Positions 34,498-46,326 of a DNA stretch of 64,000 nt are shown in pieces. The DNA comes from Siphonodentalium dalli (Eukaryota; Mollusca; Scaphopoda; Gadilida; Siphonodentaliidae), in the NCBI GenBank assembly GCA_032622095.1, contig CP136067.1:126083030-126147029 (forward strand), given 5' to 3'. The notes under the pieces were generated by a model. That model had not been told where the DNA came from. It made no database searches and saw only the letters and a program-made list of their open reading frames with translations. The translations under genes and the position numbers were made by a program. Numbering within the stretch: position 1 is the first letter of the stretch; every line of letters begins with the position of its first letter.

Positions 34498-34744
34498 TAT
34501 GTATATGTTTACATCTAAAGTGTCGTATCACACCATAAAATCATGTGTTCTCATCAACTAGAAGATAATTGGATATGCAAGTGTACTATTAAGACAGTTA
34601 GTGTCACCCATATCTCTCCACCCATCTCGCTTCCCCTCTATAGTTCTCTCTGTCAATCTCTATCTCTATGAATATCTCTTTTTCTCTCTCTATCTCTCTC
34701 CGAACACATCAGATAACCACCTCAAGTCCCCCCCCCTGATACCC

Positions 34745-34970
34745 ACGAGGATATCCCTTTCAACTGCCAATGCATTCGCTTTTCATTGCGATTTTCCCAT
34801 ATGGCACCTCGCATACATGTATATAAGAGAGTGCATTGGCCTAACACTATGTTATCTTGTTAGCCAATGCATTCTCTTATATATTCGATGTGCCCTATGT
34901 GAGACTCGCATGTATAAGAGAATGCATTTGTACAGGTTTTCGCAACAGTTCAGAAAGCTCTCGTCATGAA
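34745..34970. mobile_element. Two adjacent hairpin MITE units
   Basis: Hairpins at 34,767-34,839 and 34,864-34,930 are separated by only 25 bp, followed by CAGGTTTTCGCAACAGTTCA and ATGGTTAATAATC, the family's right terminal repeat. The internal AT array has been lost. Confidence 0.6.
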
Positions 34971-35539
34971 ATGGTTAATAATCACATGGTGAGTGGCTAC
35001 AGAAAAACACAATGTACATACAATAAGAGGGAATGTATTCACATATGGTGGAAATTTGGTATTGTTCAAACGCCAGAGTTGGGTCGACCTCTCATTTGCG
35101 ATTTGTCATCGATCGCCATACTAACTGGAAATTTGAAACTAAGCGATATGACATTCCACACCAACTTTGGTAAACATTTCAACGGTTGGAACTGTTATGC
35201 AATTGAAACGGTTGGAACTGTTATACAATTAATTCGAAATTGTACACCACATATATGCTGAAATTGTTCTCACTGTTTGATTTTCCAACAAGTAATTAAT
35301 GGGGTTTGTTTTGTTTCTAAAGCAACAGTAGTATATATTTCTACTTTTTGTCACAAATTTGGTCTGAAATGGCCATCGGTTGGAAATTGTCCAGCCTTAA
35401 GTGGGCGTCAGGTTGGAATTGTCTTATTAAAGTAAACGAAGTACAAGGTTGCATGTTCAGACAAACGTGCACGCACGTTTATTTGGAACACTAGAGTAAT
35501 CCAAATTAAACAAGAAAGAACTTGCACCACGTATGTTGG

Positions 35540-35960
35540 GACACCCACATGATGCCAACTGAAACATGGGCAAAACGGATACCAAAATTAAAAAGATAAA
35601 TGAGCGGACGGACAGAATTCAACAATTTCAGGTAAACAATGAGGGATAACTCTTGAACGTACATCAGAAACACCATAATTAAACCCTCTGTTGAAAGCCC
35701 TCCTGGTGCCAAACTTGCATACCATCAAGCCATGGTTGAGATATATGAGTGGACGGACGGAAATCTAACATTTTCAGATGAACAGAGAGGGATAACTCTT
35801 GAACGGAAATTTGTGAACATCATCAGTGAACACTCTTCTGAAAGCCCTCCTGACGACATACCGGCTTACCAAATTCCATCAAGATCAGATAGCCAATGGT
35901 TGAGATGTATGAGCGCACGGACGGTTGCACGCGCGGTTCCACGAACGGTTAGACAGGTAC
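35540..35960. repeat. Two diverged units with GAGGGATAACTCTTGAACG
   Basis: ATATATGAGYGGACGGACGG, TTTCAGRTRAAC, GAGGGATAACTCTTGAACG and TTCTGAAAGCCCTCCTG occur at about 35,598-35,710 and 35,738-35,860. A third start lies at 35,905. The plus-strand frame over it is a repeat artefact. Confidence 0.45.
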
Positions 35961-36162
35961 TGAACATATGCCAGGGTAGCACGTTTCTTTGGGACGCTAT
36001 ATCACGAACAGGAACGTCTTCAACCCAGTTCTTACTTATTATTACTATATGTATCATATTATGTATTATGCACAACGTTATTTGTTCATGTGAAATCAAT
36101 ACAATAATATGTTGAACTAACATTTACTTAACTGAGCCATCGCACTATAGTAGTTTACTAAC

Positions 36163-36458
36163 CTCGAACTGTGGCGGTTGTTTAGCATCTCCTACAATAT
36201 ACCAACGCAGGTATATACATGTCGACGTGCTATTAATTACGTCGACATACAACGTCGGCCCGTCACCGCCTGAGGTATTATATGTGGAAGTTGAATTTAT
36301 TACACCATCAGTCAACTCCGGCCCATCATCGCCTGATGTATTATTTGTAAAAGTTGAATTTATTACACCAATATACAACTTCGGCCCGTCATCGCCTGAG
36401 GTATTATTTGTGGAAGTTGAATTTATTACATCAACAGTCAACTCCGGCTGTTCTTCGT
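36163..36458 (-). CDS. Sequon-rich 21-residue repeat plus first half of an FN3 domain (296 bp, phase 1-0)
   Basis: The exon runs from tatattgcag to a gttagt donor. After DEEQPELTVD it carries three 63-bp units, each starting VINST and containing NNTSGDDGP or close variants. A fourth VINSTST leads into CIYLRWYIVGDAKQPPQFE, the first half of an FN3 domain with its core tryptophan. Each unit has up to three overlapping N-glycosylation sites. Because the last unit is also FN3 strand A/B, the repeat apparently arose by tandem duplication of the FN3 start. The exon ends in phase 0 and pairs with 33,902-34,070. Confidence 0.82.
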
Positions 36459-37597
36459 CTGCAATATAACATTAGTTGGCGAATTACATCTGCATGTCAT
36501 TTCCAAGTACATTGCAGAACGGTATTTCCAGTCCGCTAAAATGAGACAACATCGTAATTGCCATATTGGATTAATATATAGCAACCTCCAGAATATTAGC
36601 AAGTTAAACCATAAATCTATATACTAGTAATAATTTGTAATTCAATATACAGTTTTTGGGCAAGGTATATCATGTTTCCTATCTGGGTATATCTAAACAA
36701 CACTAAGTATACAAATAAAAATAAAAATAAAATACACAATATAACCACAATAGTTGTGTGCGGATTCAGTCCATGGACTTGTTGCGATATACACTCAAAA
36801 TAATACCAAGTAAACTGAATTCACAAACAAATTCAGCCACGGGTGACACAACGGCCGAATAATCTCAACATCAGCGTCCATGTGTAACATTAAAACAGAC
36901 TAGTTTAATTTTTAACATTGAAATAACCCGACATTTTCGCAATACAATAGATTCCCGAGTATATGATTCAACAGTGATGAGTCAGCCTGTTCGCCCGAAA
37001 ACCAGCACATTATCTGCTAATAATATAAATTGTTTTAAGTAGAACTCTTCTTAGAATCGCCTCATATTGAGTCGATAATGTGCTGAAAATGAGAAAATTT
37101 TAGTCATATTGTCGACCAATAAAATAAGGTGATTCTAAGCAGATTACTTGCGGACAATGACGCAAATAAGCAAACTCACGACTTTCCAGGTTTACGCTTT
37201 TTAACAGGTGTTTTCAATGGCCCGCGCCATAAAACGAAATAACAGGTAAAAGTCCATTATGTGCTTATTTCAGAATAAGATAATCACATTATATACGTAT
37301 TGCACTTTATATGTCGATTATTTGCGCTATGATATGTTGGATGAGTATAGTAAAGCTGCTGATAATATAAAGAGAATCCCAACAGTTTTGGTTTGAAAAC
37401 CGAAATATCTCGTGAGAATCTACATGAAAATTCGATATGTCATTCCAGATACTAATGAGATGTTTCAGGTATTCAAACACAAAACTGCAGGGAGTCTTTG
37501 TATTATACACGCTTTATTAACGATCACAGTTGCTAAATTATGCAGCCTTTTGACTTTTAATTGTAAAAGTTGGACAATACCCGAAGAAAATACTTAC
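36459..37597. other. No supported exon (36,459-37,597)
   Basis: AT-rich intron upstream of the sequon-repeat exon. A near-palindromic CAGCACATTATC / GATAATGTGCTG pair lies at 37,005 and 37,075. Confidence 0.4.
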
Positions 37598-37660
37598 TAG
37601 TAATTACAAGCGCACAATAACCTAGATAAATCAACAAGGCCCGTGCACAGAATTGAACAT
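37598..37660 (-). pseudogene. Possible signal-peptide exon with a frameshift
   Basis: A gtaagt donor at 37,597-37,592 closes a frame that reads ARALLIYLGYCALVIT, a hydrophobic core like a signal peptide, and it would join the exon at 36,163-36,458 in phase 1. The ATG at 37,660 lies one base out of register with that core and meets TGA after nine codons. It may be a dead or mis-assembled first exon of a gene starting at the FN3 block, or a chance hydrophobic stretch. Confidence 0.25.
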
Positions 37661-37954
37661 GGAAATCAAAACTAACAAGATTCAATGTCACCACAGTCGA
37701 AATACAACAATCCCACGTTATTATTATTATATTATTATAAAATTCATTTCAAACGCATTCCACAATCAATTAGTTCCAATGCGCGTACAATATAGGAAAT
37801 TCCCGCAAAACATATAATACAATAATACGTAATGCCTATGAATGTCACCACCCACATACAGCTAGCTAGTTATACGTCTCAAAACATAATTTGAAGAGAT
37901 GAGTCATCGCAGCCGTATGGAAGTCATTGGCACCGTCCCATCTTCGTATTGTAT

Positions 37955-38075
37955 ATGGCAAGCAGTTCCACACAGTTGTCGCCCGCGATTGAGTGAGACA
38001 CGGGGATTTGTCGCCAGCTCGAGGGCGGCGACAAATCCCCGTGTCTCACGAAAACAAGGGTGACAACTGCTTTGT
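37955..38075. mobile_element. Palindrome with GTGAGACACGGGGATTTGTC arms
   Basis: A 25-bp perfect inverted repeat (GTGAGACACGGGGATTTGTC plus GCC) around AGCTCGAGG, extended outward by GTTGTCGCCC / GGGTGACAAC. It is GC-rich against an AT-rich background. Confidence 0.65.
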
Positions 38076-38099
38076 TATCGGACAAAGGATTACACACGA

Positions 38100-39570
38100 A
38101 CCTTCTTAATGGCATGCCTAAGTACGCGCGTATATTCATTAATCCAGCTCGAAGAGTTAATTTTATGTTGGAATACTCGCTATTTAGAAAATAAAACGTT
38201 CACATTTTGGATCAATTAATACACCCATCATTTGCGGAGCTATTGTCCGGTTAGTTTTCTGGTCGCATGGTGAGAATCGGTTCACGGAAAGAGGAGAGAA
38301 GCAATTCGAAGTAGAGTAGCCACGCAGCGAAATGTTCGTTGTTGTTTTAAATGAGCGTAAAGACGCAGGTAGACGTGTTAATTTCGAGAACGCTCAAATG
38401 TGAAACTTACACGTTGTAGTGGTGCCAAAAAAAAATTGACAAGTGTTACAGACTGTTACGCAACATAAGGGTATTCCTGTGAAATCGGAGGAATCTATAA
38501 CCGAAGAAAATTGTCGATTGATAAATAATAAAGAGTGGCTATTTGATATTTAGAGCTTAGTACATAAACGTATTTGTGACGTATGTACATACCAACTGCT
38601 TAATAAGGTGTATCTATTGATATAAAAAGGTCCAATAGGAACATTACACCTTATAAGTGATTTATGTCCGCGATCTCACCATTTACACATACATGTAGTG
38701 TGCTTTAACTGTAAATTAAAGACAACAATTATGCAAATTAGCAAACACCACAGTTCGCGGTTGTTTAACCGTTGTTATGAAACAGTGGGGTTTATAAAAT
38801 GCGTGTTTTCGGAAATTATTAGAGAGCTGTGATGTAATCTTTGCGCGTTGAGTTCTTCGTAGTTCTATGTTTACTGGTAACAACTGAGTGGTCAATAACT
38901 GCCGAAATGTTACCATCGAGGGTAACAAGTGATTTGCGGCCCGCCATGTGATGCAACCTCAGCCAATCAGAAGAGAGGAAAATGGGATGAAGATAGCAAT
39001 ATGATTTAACGAATTATATACAACCATAGCACACTTGTATTGTCGACAATATTCAAAAGTCATATGCAAATCTTTCATCACTGGTGTTTTGTGGGAATAC
39101 GATGAGACATTCATGATTAGTCGTGCAGTTATGTAACACCATATTCAATTTGTAAACATGGTCTTGGCAATGTTCAAATGCGCGTACACTAAATCCCAAA
39201 AAAAAATCCCACAAAACATATAATACAATAAGTAATGCCTATGAATGTCACCTATCAGTTAGCCAGCTAACCAATCAAAAATGTCGAATCGTTGATGACG
39301 CTTGATCAATCATTAATTTGATGTATGTTCCAACTTTATGCAAGTGTTATTTTCTTTGGAAATTATTTTGTTTGCTTTACTTCTGCCTTCTACTGTTTTA
39401 TGGTGGTTCTCCTGCGAAATGGCGGATTTTATTATAAGAAATAACTCATAACATCTGCAAAGTGTTGACATGTATCACATTGTTGCATCGCATGAACAGT
39501 CAAAACTAACTTAATCTGGTTAATGGCTGTGCATTATTGGGACTGCATGGGTGACCAATTCTTAAGCATA
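38100..39570. other. No gene seen (38,100-39,570)
   Basis: Intron between the D3 C-half and the FN3 block. CAAAACATATAATACAATAA with GTAATGCCTATGAATGTCAC occurs at 37,806-37,850 and 39,206-39,252, a dispersed repeat fragment. Confidence 0.45.
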
Positions 39571-39579
39571 CATACGCAC

Positions 39580-39718
39580 CTTCTATAACTGTTACCCATG
39601 CACTGTCGTACGTCATTCCACGGTAATTGGAGACCACGCAGGTGTAAAATCCGGAATCTTTGACAGTAACGTTGTGGAGGATGAGTTTGGGGCCGTCAAT
39701 ATTGATTCTAGTAGATGG
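39580..39718 (-). CDS. FGFR-D3-like Ig domain, C-terminal half (139 bp, phase 0-1)
   Basis: The acceptor is taatttcag and the donor gtgcgt. The exon encodes PSTRINIDGPKLILHNVT, then VKDSGFYTCVVSNYRG and MTYDSAWVTVIE. LHNVT, Asp-Ser-Gly-Phe-Tyr-Thr-Cys and the SAW-x-TV ending are the hallmarks of the FGFR IIIb/IIIc exon (LHNVT, DAGEYTC, SAWLVVL). Phase 0 at the start pairs exactly with the end of the exon at 46,327-46,523. In vertebrate FGFRs this half-domain is encoded by mutually exclusive exons that set ligand choice; a decayed second copy lies at 43,998-44,126. Confidence 0.86.
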
Positions 39719-39739
39719 CTGAAATTAATAAATTATGAG

Positions 39740-39935
39740 TTAACCACTTTGTGATGGGAAGTGTGCTGGTGCAATTATGTGCCAGTGCATTATGTTATAT
39801 ATGCCGGAAGTCCCATTTGGAGACTCGCATATATAAGAAAATTCACTGGCTTACATATCAGCACAAATTATTAGGCCAGTGCATTCAGGGTTTTCGCAAT
39901 ATTTCAGGAACCTCCAGTCATCGAACGATTAATAT
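39740..39935. mobile_element. Hairpin MITE beside the D3 exon
   Basis: GTTAACCACTTTGTGATGGG at about 39,740, a hairpin (39,782-39,849), a short spacer and AGGGTTTTCGCAATATTTCA with ATTAAT near 39,930 make a nearly complete family member. It starts only about 20 bp upstream of the acceptor region of the exon at 39,580-39,718. Confidence 0.6.
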
Positions 39936-40097
39936 GCTCTCAAACAACGGCTGGTTGTATGCTCATTTAGGAAGCCTACGAATAAGCTTAAAATTGGTTG
40001 GATATCGTATATTTCAACAATAAACTAAAGCGTTCAAAGTGAAGATAAATGTCCAAGCAGATTTACAGAAATAATAGACCCATCATATGTATTTTCA

Positions 40098-41510
40098 TTG
40101 TTAATGCATATCAATCAGAGCCCTCGCGAAAATGTTTGTGAGCTAGTAGAAAGGCTCCTAGCAATAGCCGAAAATGCCTATTCACAGCAAAGAAGTTGTT
40201 TGGAAACCGTCCAAAGTCCACTAGTGGGGTATATCATAAATGCAGATTGTGATAGAGGGTCAAACAATAGGGCAGAAGAATCAATGGAAATTGGACATTA
40301 TAGATCCCATTATCCATGCATAATGTATGGGAGAAACAATCGCAAACACACGAACATAGACAAATGTCCATGCAAGGTACATACAACCGATAAACAAATG
40401 GCTTATTTCAACTGCTAATCCACGAAATGGTCACTGTCGTAATAGCACTCCCAATATACTAGCTGTAGACATGAGAGGTTGAATAATAAACAAAGATCTT
40501 ACCCTAACATACCAAACTGCGGACTCGGAAATCAAACATATAACTCTGGACGAGGCTTCACTCATCACACAACCCCTGCACACACGTGTAATAATTACTT
40601 CCTCCTCAGAACAACCCTAGCAGTCTCAGTACAGGCCGAAGGAACCCGATAAATAGTTCAAGCTACCCACCAAAACAACTAGGTTCCCATCATAAAAAAT
40701 GTCACTGTTGAGAGGCATTACACAAACATAACATAGGCAGTCCAAGCTCTTGTGTAGTGATAACTGAAACAAAATTAGATATTGCTCGTTAGTAAACAGT
40801 GGTGCCCAAGTATATCTAATGTTTGTATGATGCACTACAGTTCTGCACCAATCTACAAACAAGTGCAGTCAATGGTGAATCACATTGACCTTCAAAATGT
40901 CCAGTATCAATCTAAGTCATAAATGTTATGTGGTAAACGGTATGACCCATAGTGTAATCCTTGGTTGGCTGAGAAAGGCGACAGATTATACTATGATTTT
41001 CGTCTGCATCAAAGTCAACGATGTGCACATACGACTAGAAGAGGAAGCACACATTTTGTCACTGATTCGACGGTCACAAAAAGGCAAAATGAAACCTCAA
41101 ACATCCTCATTATTTTCGGGTAAATCAAAAGGGTTAATCTCTCTTCTACTTGAAGTGACCACCATTGGAAAAGGGAATTTAATGGCAGAACCCGTCCTGC
41201 AGGTCTGCAACTATAGAGGCAAAATATGAAACAAACATAGAGTTCCCATAATGATATTAAATAACAACAACACACCGTGTGTCTCCCAAACGGAAGTGTT
41301 TTGGAAAAGTCAATAGCATATGACCCAGCAAGTAGCTTAGGAGTAAACTCTTATCATCTGCGTTAGCCTTTTCGGTCAACTAAAACAGGTGCTGACAACC
41401 GTGATTCACATATGGGTTTCAATGTTAAAGAGGTACATGACGGGCCCCTCAGACATCTCCTAAGGGACAATGCTGATATTTTCGCACAAAATTACACTAA
41501 TTGAACTCAG
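40098..41510 (+). mobile_element. Ty3/gypsy-like gag-pol relic
   Basis: The first frame (40,098-40,418) has ENVCELVERLLAIAENAYSQ and VQSPLVGYII, typical of the gag capsid of LTR retrotransposons. At 40,930-40,990 CYVVNGMTHSVILGW matches the C-terminal aspartic-protease motif (His-x-x-Ile-Leu-Gly). At 41,430-41,490 VHDGPLRHLLRDNADIFAQN looks like the start of the RT region. Stops and frameshifts separate them and no LTRs were found. It lies in the intron before the D3 C-half exon. Confidence 0.6.
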
Positions 41511-41519
41511 ACCAGCACA

Positions 41520-43990
41520 ACAAAAAATGAGTATTAACACGGGAGATCACCCACCTATACAGCTTTTAACGTATTTTACGTACTGAATAAAAGGTCACTC
41601 ACAGATCATTGTCGATGAAAGTAGGGTTTCCGCAGAGGGAAATGATGCAATTTCGGATAAATATAACCTGACGAGGTAACCATGCTTTGTCCCAGCGGGA
41701 GAACATGTTGATTTTGTCACCGGAAAGTAGATATTTCCTTGCACTTAAGAAAAAAGGCTTTGTAAAAAAAAAAAATTAAAACAGAGTTTGTTTCATTTAC
41801 TGCAAGTTACTGCAATAAAGCAATAATGCGACAAACGTAAATTAAAAAAAGTTAAAGGCTGATTTAAATACGACACAACTGGCAGGTAAATAAAAACAGT
41901 TATACAGCTTTTGATTGATTAGGTACATGTATTTCAAGCCAATAATCAAATTAGATCTATTAAATTGGGTGTACACAATCATAGCAATTTTTGCAACGAA
42001 ATAGTCGAGCAAATAATAATCTATCCTGCCAGGAAATATCCTGATTTTAACTGGAAAAGTTTTTCATGGGAAGCTAACATTCCGGTGAAATGATTCGAAA
42101 AAAGTCGAAACTGCAACTTTTAAAATATGGAATTTAGAATTGGAAGTTAATCTACCAGAGTATGAAAACAGCAATGAGTCTGCAACAGGTGAATATTTAT
42201 TTTGTGCAACAAATAAAAACAAAGAAAGTAAAGTTACAACCAAATGCACCTGACACTAAAATGGCACAAATTAGACCTACTACAAGTTCCAAACATTACA
42301 CGGAAAGGCGGTTCAGATTGATGACCATGTGCCATTGTTGACATTGTTTGAGGTTCCAAAAGAGCAAATATAGGGCCTACTATGGCAGGATATTTATACT
42401 AGGTGCTAATCTGGCACATAGTGTGACATTATGACTGACAAGCTTTCCATCAACAAGCTTTGGCGGGAGTGATGACATGTGGCATATTTTAACATGGCTT
42501 GAATAGATTACACAAGGGACAGGGGAATAATCTACCATTGGCATAAATAAACCGTGTATCTGGCAAAAATGAGATATCATCAGAATATAGAATATGGCAC
42601 ATTATTATGTATATTATAATATTTTTTGTTGGCGATTCGTTTTGAGGTCTCTCAGTGAAATAACACAACATAATTTGGGCTGATCCCTGGGAATTGTTAT
42701 ATATAGGCTGCAGTTTTCAGTTATAATAACCTTTTTTCCCTGCAATTCATATTGATTGTTCATGGAATCTATTTAACTGACACATTGCTGATGTATTCAA
42801 CTGGCACTTCAACATTTGGTGATGTCGAGATGTTGAGGTCGAAATGTCCTAGAAACCAAGTGTGTCAATCAGCAATTGTCTTTGATGGCAGTGGACTATT
42901 TGATGTGATGATTGGTTTAACTTGTGCTGCAAAAGTGTTACCAAACTCTGTGTAGACAATTATCCACATGACACAAACTACTGGTCATGTCTTATTAAGG
43001 CTGGAGCACGATATGTGTCCATTTTATGACCAACTATCAAGTCATGCTTGGGGAGGGGAATGAATCCGGTGGCTGGCTGATCTGGCATAGTAGCGGAAAC
43101 TATGATGATATGTTAGCCGCAGATATCATAAGAGATTATTCGTCGCCTTACTCGTTCACAATTGTTATCGTCGATGGCTCCAAATAACTTTGTGTAGGTT
43201 TCAGAAAATTAAATAGTAAAACAATGCCAATACCAGATCCGCTCCATGTGATTACCGACACCATGGCATTCCTGTATTTTTATCACTAGATTTGTAATCT
43301 GCATATCGCCAGTTCCGAGTCGAGAAGCAAGTAAAATGTAAGACCGCTTTCGTATGCCAGCGAGTCTTCTATAATTTAAATGTTAGGTCATTTTGCCTTG
43401 ACAATTCTCCAGGAGTATTCCAGTAGCGTATGTCTAAATTTTATTTGAAATGGGATACTACACAATACCTCATGGCAATCTCATGTATAGCCAAATTTTG
43501 AAATCTAATTATCATCATATTCAAGCTATGTTTTACAGTTTGCGCTAACATATAATAAAAGCGAAGCTAAAGAAATGCCAATTTCTTAAACAAGAATCTC
43601 AATATTCAGTCTTCGTGATAGATGCCGAAGTCGCACTTCCTTATCCCGACAAGGTCAACACCATCAGCCACTTTCACCCCAACTCCATCAATAGGGACCT
43701 GGTATTTCCAATTGATGCTCTACTTTAACTGCTGGAGAGGAATATAACAGAATAGCAATTTAAGAGCAAACTAAGTCTTTCCTTTTAGCTCATTAACACA
43801 TGCAGAATGCAAAACTCCACAAGGACGAAAAAGCTAATAAGATATCAAAAGATGTTCATTTGCCATTGATGATCCAGTCTATGTCAAAAACCAACTGAAT
43901 TCTGAAAAAGAATAAACTTGACGCAATATGGAAGATTAAATTTAAGAATCAGTTTTAATAATCAGCATAGTCACCCAATCACATGCTCAG
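41520..43990. other. Intron, no supported exon (41,520-43,990)
   Basis: One minus-strand frame near 43,625-43,730 (WKYQVPIDGVGVKVADGVD, KCDFGIYHED, stop) looks coding-like but has no splice sites that fit. It may be a gene fragment. The rest is featureless. Confidence 0.35.
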
Positions 43991-43997
43991 CACTTAC

Positions 43998-44126
43998 ATC
44001 GGACTAAGCTGGAATTGGAGGTCGCAGGACCTGATAGTACTAGACGGGCCCAAAATTTATGTATAACCCGCTGATATGGAGGATGAAAATAAGGGGACCG
44101 TCAGTAACACAGGGGTTCACAGATGG
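43998..44126 (-). pseudogene. Decayed copy of the D3 C-terminal half exon
   Basis: The minus strand shares collinear blocks with the exon at 39,580-39,718: CCATCT at the start, TGACGG(C/T)CCC, TCATCCTCCA, and CTGCG...CTCCAATT. In the matching frame it reads TDGPLIFILHIS against IDGPKLILHNVT. The acceptor AG is replaced by CA, an in-frame TAG follows, and extra bases shift the frame before the cysteine; a gtaagt donor survives. It lies between the two D3 halves, where a mutually exclusive alternative exon would sit. The match is by eye and moderate. Confidence 0.42.
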
Positions 44127-44129
44127 TGT

Positions 44130-45515
44130 TTTCCACTGATGAAACGAAACTGACAATTAGCGAAATTTGAAATTTCCGCATTATAAGGTCGATTCCAGTC
44201 GACCATAATGATTCAAGAGGCTAATTGTCAAACGACAATACTGACCATCTACCAGTAGAAGTTGGCAGTCGTTTTTCAGTGGGAATAAGTATATTAGCCC
44301 ATCATAATCAAAATATACAAAATCAAAAAGAATTTAAGCAAAGACTTAATTGATTAAATTTGTGAAATAAATTTGTCAACATTTGGTAAAATACTCAATT
44401 TATGGATTTTCAGGATGTTTATATCTCACTCCATTTCACAAGTCCATTTATGTATCCAGTGTAGAACACACAATTCTGATTAAAAAGCACGAAACATTTT
44501 CCAGACATGTTGACTGTTTTGCCTAATATAAGCCTCCAAAATTCTAAATATTGAGTTTGTCTAATTTCGGAGCCTCCATTTCAAAGGATTAGCAAAAATC
44601 CACATTTTATGATCTATATTTTTAAAATTAGAAAACAATAAAGGAATATCTTGCCTTGTACTAACTTCCTCACTAGATTGTGAACGAAAGATTAATATTT
44701 TGTTTATAATGGTTTAATAGACGTATTCCTGCTAAGAAACCATGTGTTGCAATTAGTTTGAGGTTTGGCACAATTTTCTCTGGACTACCAGCTTGATATA
44801 TGTCCGGGTGTACGTCAATGCTACTGATTTTAGTGTGTTATTCTTGACTAGTCATTTGGAGGACCATGATACTAGTATGTTGATATCATTCGGTAAAATC
44901 GTCGCGCATACATATATATTAGGGCAGTTGATGACAAGTGCTGTTGAAGTGTTGTTGGTGGAAGCCACATTTTTGACGATACATTCATAAAGACAATAAA
45001 AAATATACGACCCAAGACAAATCTTTCGGGCGCACCTGCGGTTATGCTGCATGTGGATCGACCAAAGGTTAAAACAATAAGATACATGACGATAAGATAT
45101 ATAAGATCTGAACATGCAAAAATAGTAATTGCGATTTCACAAAACATACAATTTGAAGATTAGGCCTTTGTGTCACACTTTGTTGAAAGATTGTTAGAGA
45201 TTTGTGGTTATTCTTTCAAGTCACCTCATTGGGACAAACGCTCTTTATACACGCTCTATAATTAAACACAAAATTCAGCTCTAAATATCATCTTTATTTT
45301 GTCAATATATTATTTTTCGAAACAAAACGCTCTTTAAAAACAACATAATTTAATGTTTTGTTTTTAATTCGTGTTATTTCGTCAATATGATCATCGTGTT
45401 GTGGCCGTCAGTTCAGTACTATACTTTATATAACGCTTTGGTGGGCTCCATCGGCGTATACAGAAAACAATTAAGTATCTATAGATGATGACAAATTATA
45501 TACCAATAACATTAT
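44130..45515. other. No gene seen (44,130-45,515)
   Basis: AT-rich intron inside the D3 domain. Both strands have short frames only. No exon supported. Confidence 0.45.
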
Positions 45516-45520
45516 TTTGG

Positions 45521-45670
45521 AGGGCGTTATGGTTTATTAACGGCCCAACAGGAATGATTAACAGTATTATGTCCTATTAGCGGCCCGATACGCAGTCGAG
45601 GGCCACAAAAAGGCCAGAGAGCTGTTAATCATTTCTGGATGGCCGCTAATAAAACTGTAACGCCCGATGA
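45521..45670. mobile_element. 150-bp fold-back with GGGCGTTA ends
   Basis: GGGCGTTATGGTTTATTAAC, CGGCC, ATGATTAACAG pair with CTGTTAATCAT, GGCCG and TAACGCCC around a CGATACGCAGTCGAGG centre. No coding capacity. Confidence 0.55.
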
Positions 45671-46029
45671 TACCATGTTATTACTATTATTACCACTCAT
45701 ACATACTGTTTTTAGGGCCAAAAGTTGTAGGGAAGCAATAATTTACCATTACCCTGCACGGATGTCGAACTGAACACATCGGGTGAACTAAGCCGCTTGC
45801 ACCCCTCAGTCCAAGAAACAAGCCTTCACCCAAACTAAGAGTTCACAAACTTAATACATGTATTCAGTTTATTGGGAAACAATTTTCTCATCTGCTTATT
45901 TCTAATAAATATTTCTGATAACCATGGTGACCACGGTCCCTCAAGTAATCAGAACTGTATTGGGCGTCTATATATAATAACACTAAAATAGGTTACATAT
46001 TCCAGGTGATTCCGAAATCATTTTCCCCA

Positions 46030-46110
46030 TACTGGATGCGGGCCGCGGGCGTTAATGAAAATTCGTGTCATTAACGCACACGGCCCGTGTCAGGTTATCA
46101 CACCTCGGTA
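46030..46110. mobile_element. Short GC-rich palindrome
   Basis: GCGGGCCGCGGGCGTTAATG and CATTAACGCACACGGCCCG form arms around AAAATTCGTGT. It lies 220 bp downstream of the D3 N-half exon. Confidence 0.45.
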
Positions 46111-46326
46111 ATTATGGCGTTTAACACCCTGGAAAACTAAGTTAATATACTAGAGAACGTCCGGTAAAGTGGTAATAATATCTGAGAAGTTCTGTGGATC
46201 TGGTGACCATGCAGTCGACTCTTATATTGACTTGTTTCAGGGAGCCGGTGTGGTGTTCGTTTACCCTGTTTTGCGTTATCAGGTTTTACACCCCCATTCC
46301 GTAATGGCACAACGCATAAAACAAAC

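Noticed and set aside
43625-43735. Minus-strand frame WKYQVPIDGVG...CDFGIYHED
   Set aside because: Coding-like but with no splice sites or domain that tie it to the gene; kept only as a note.
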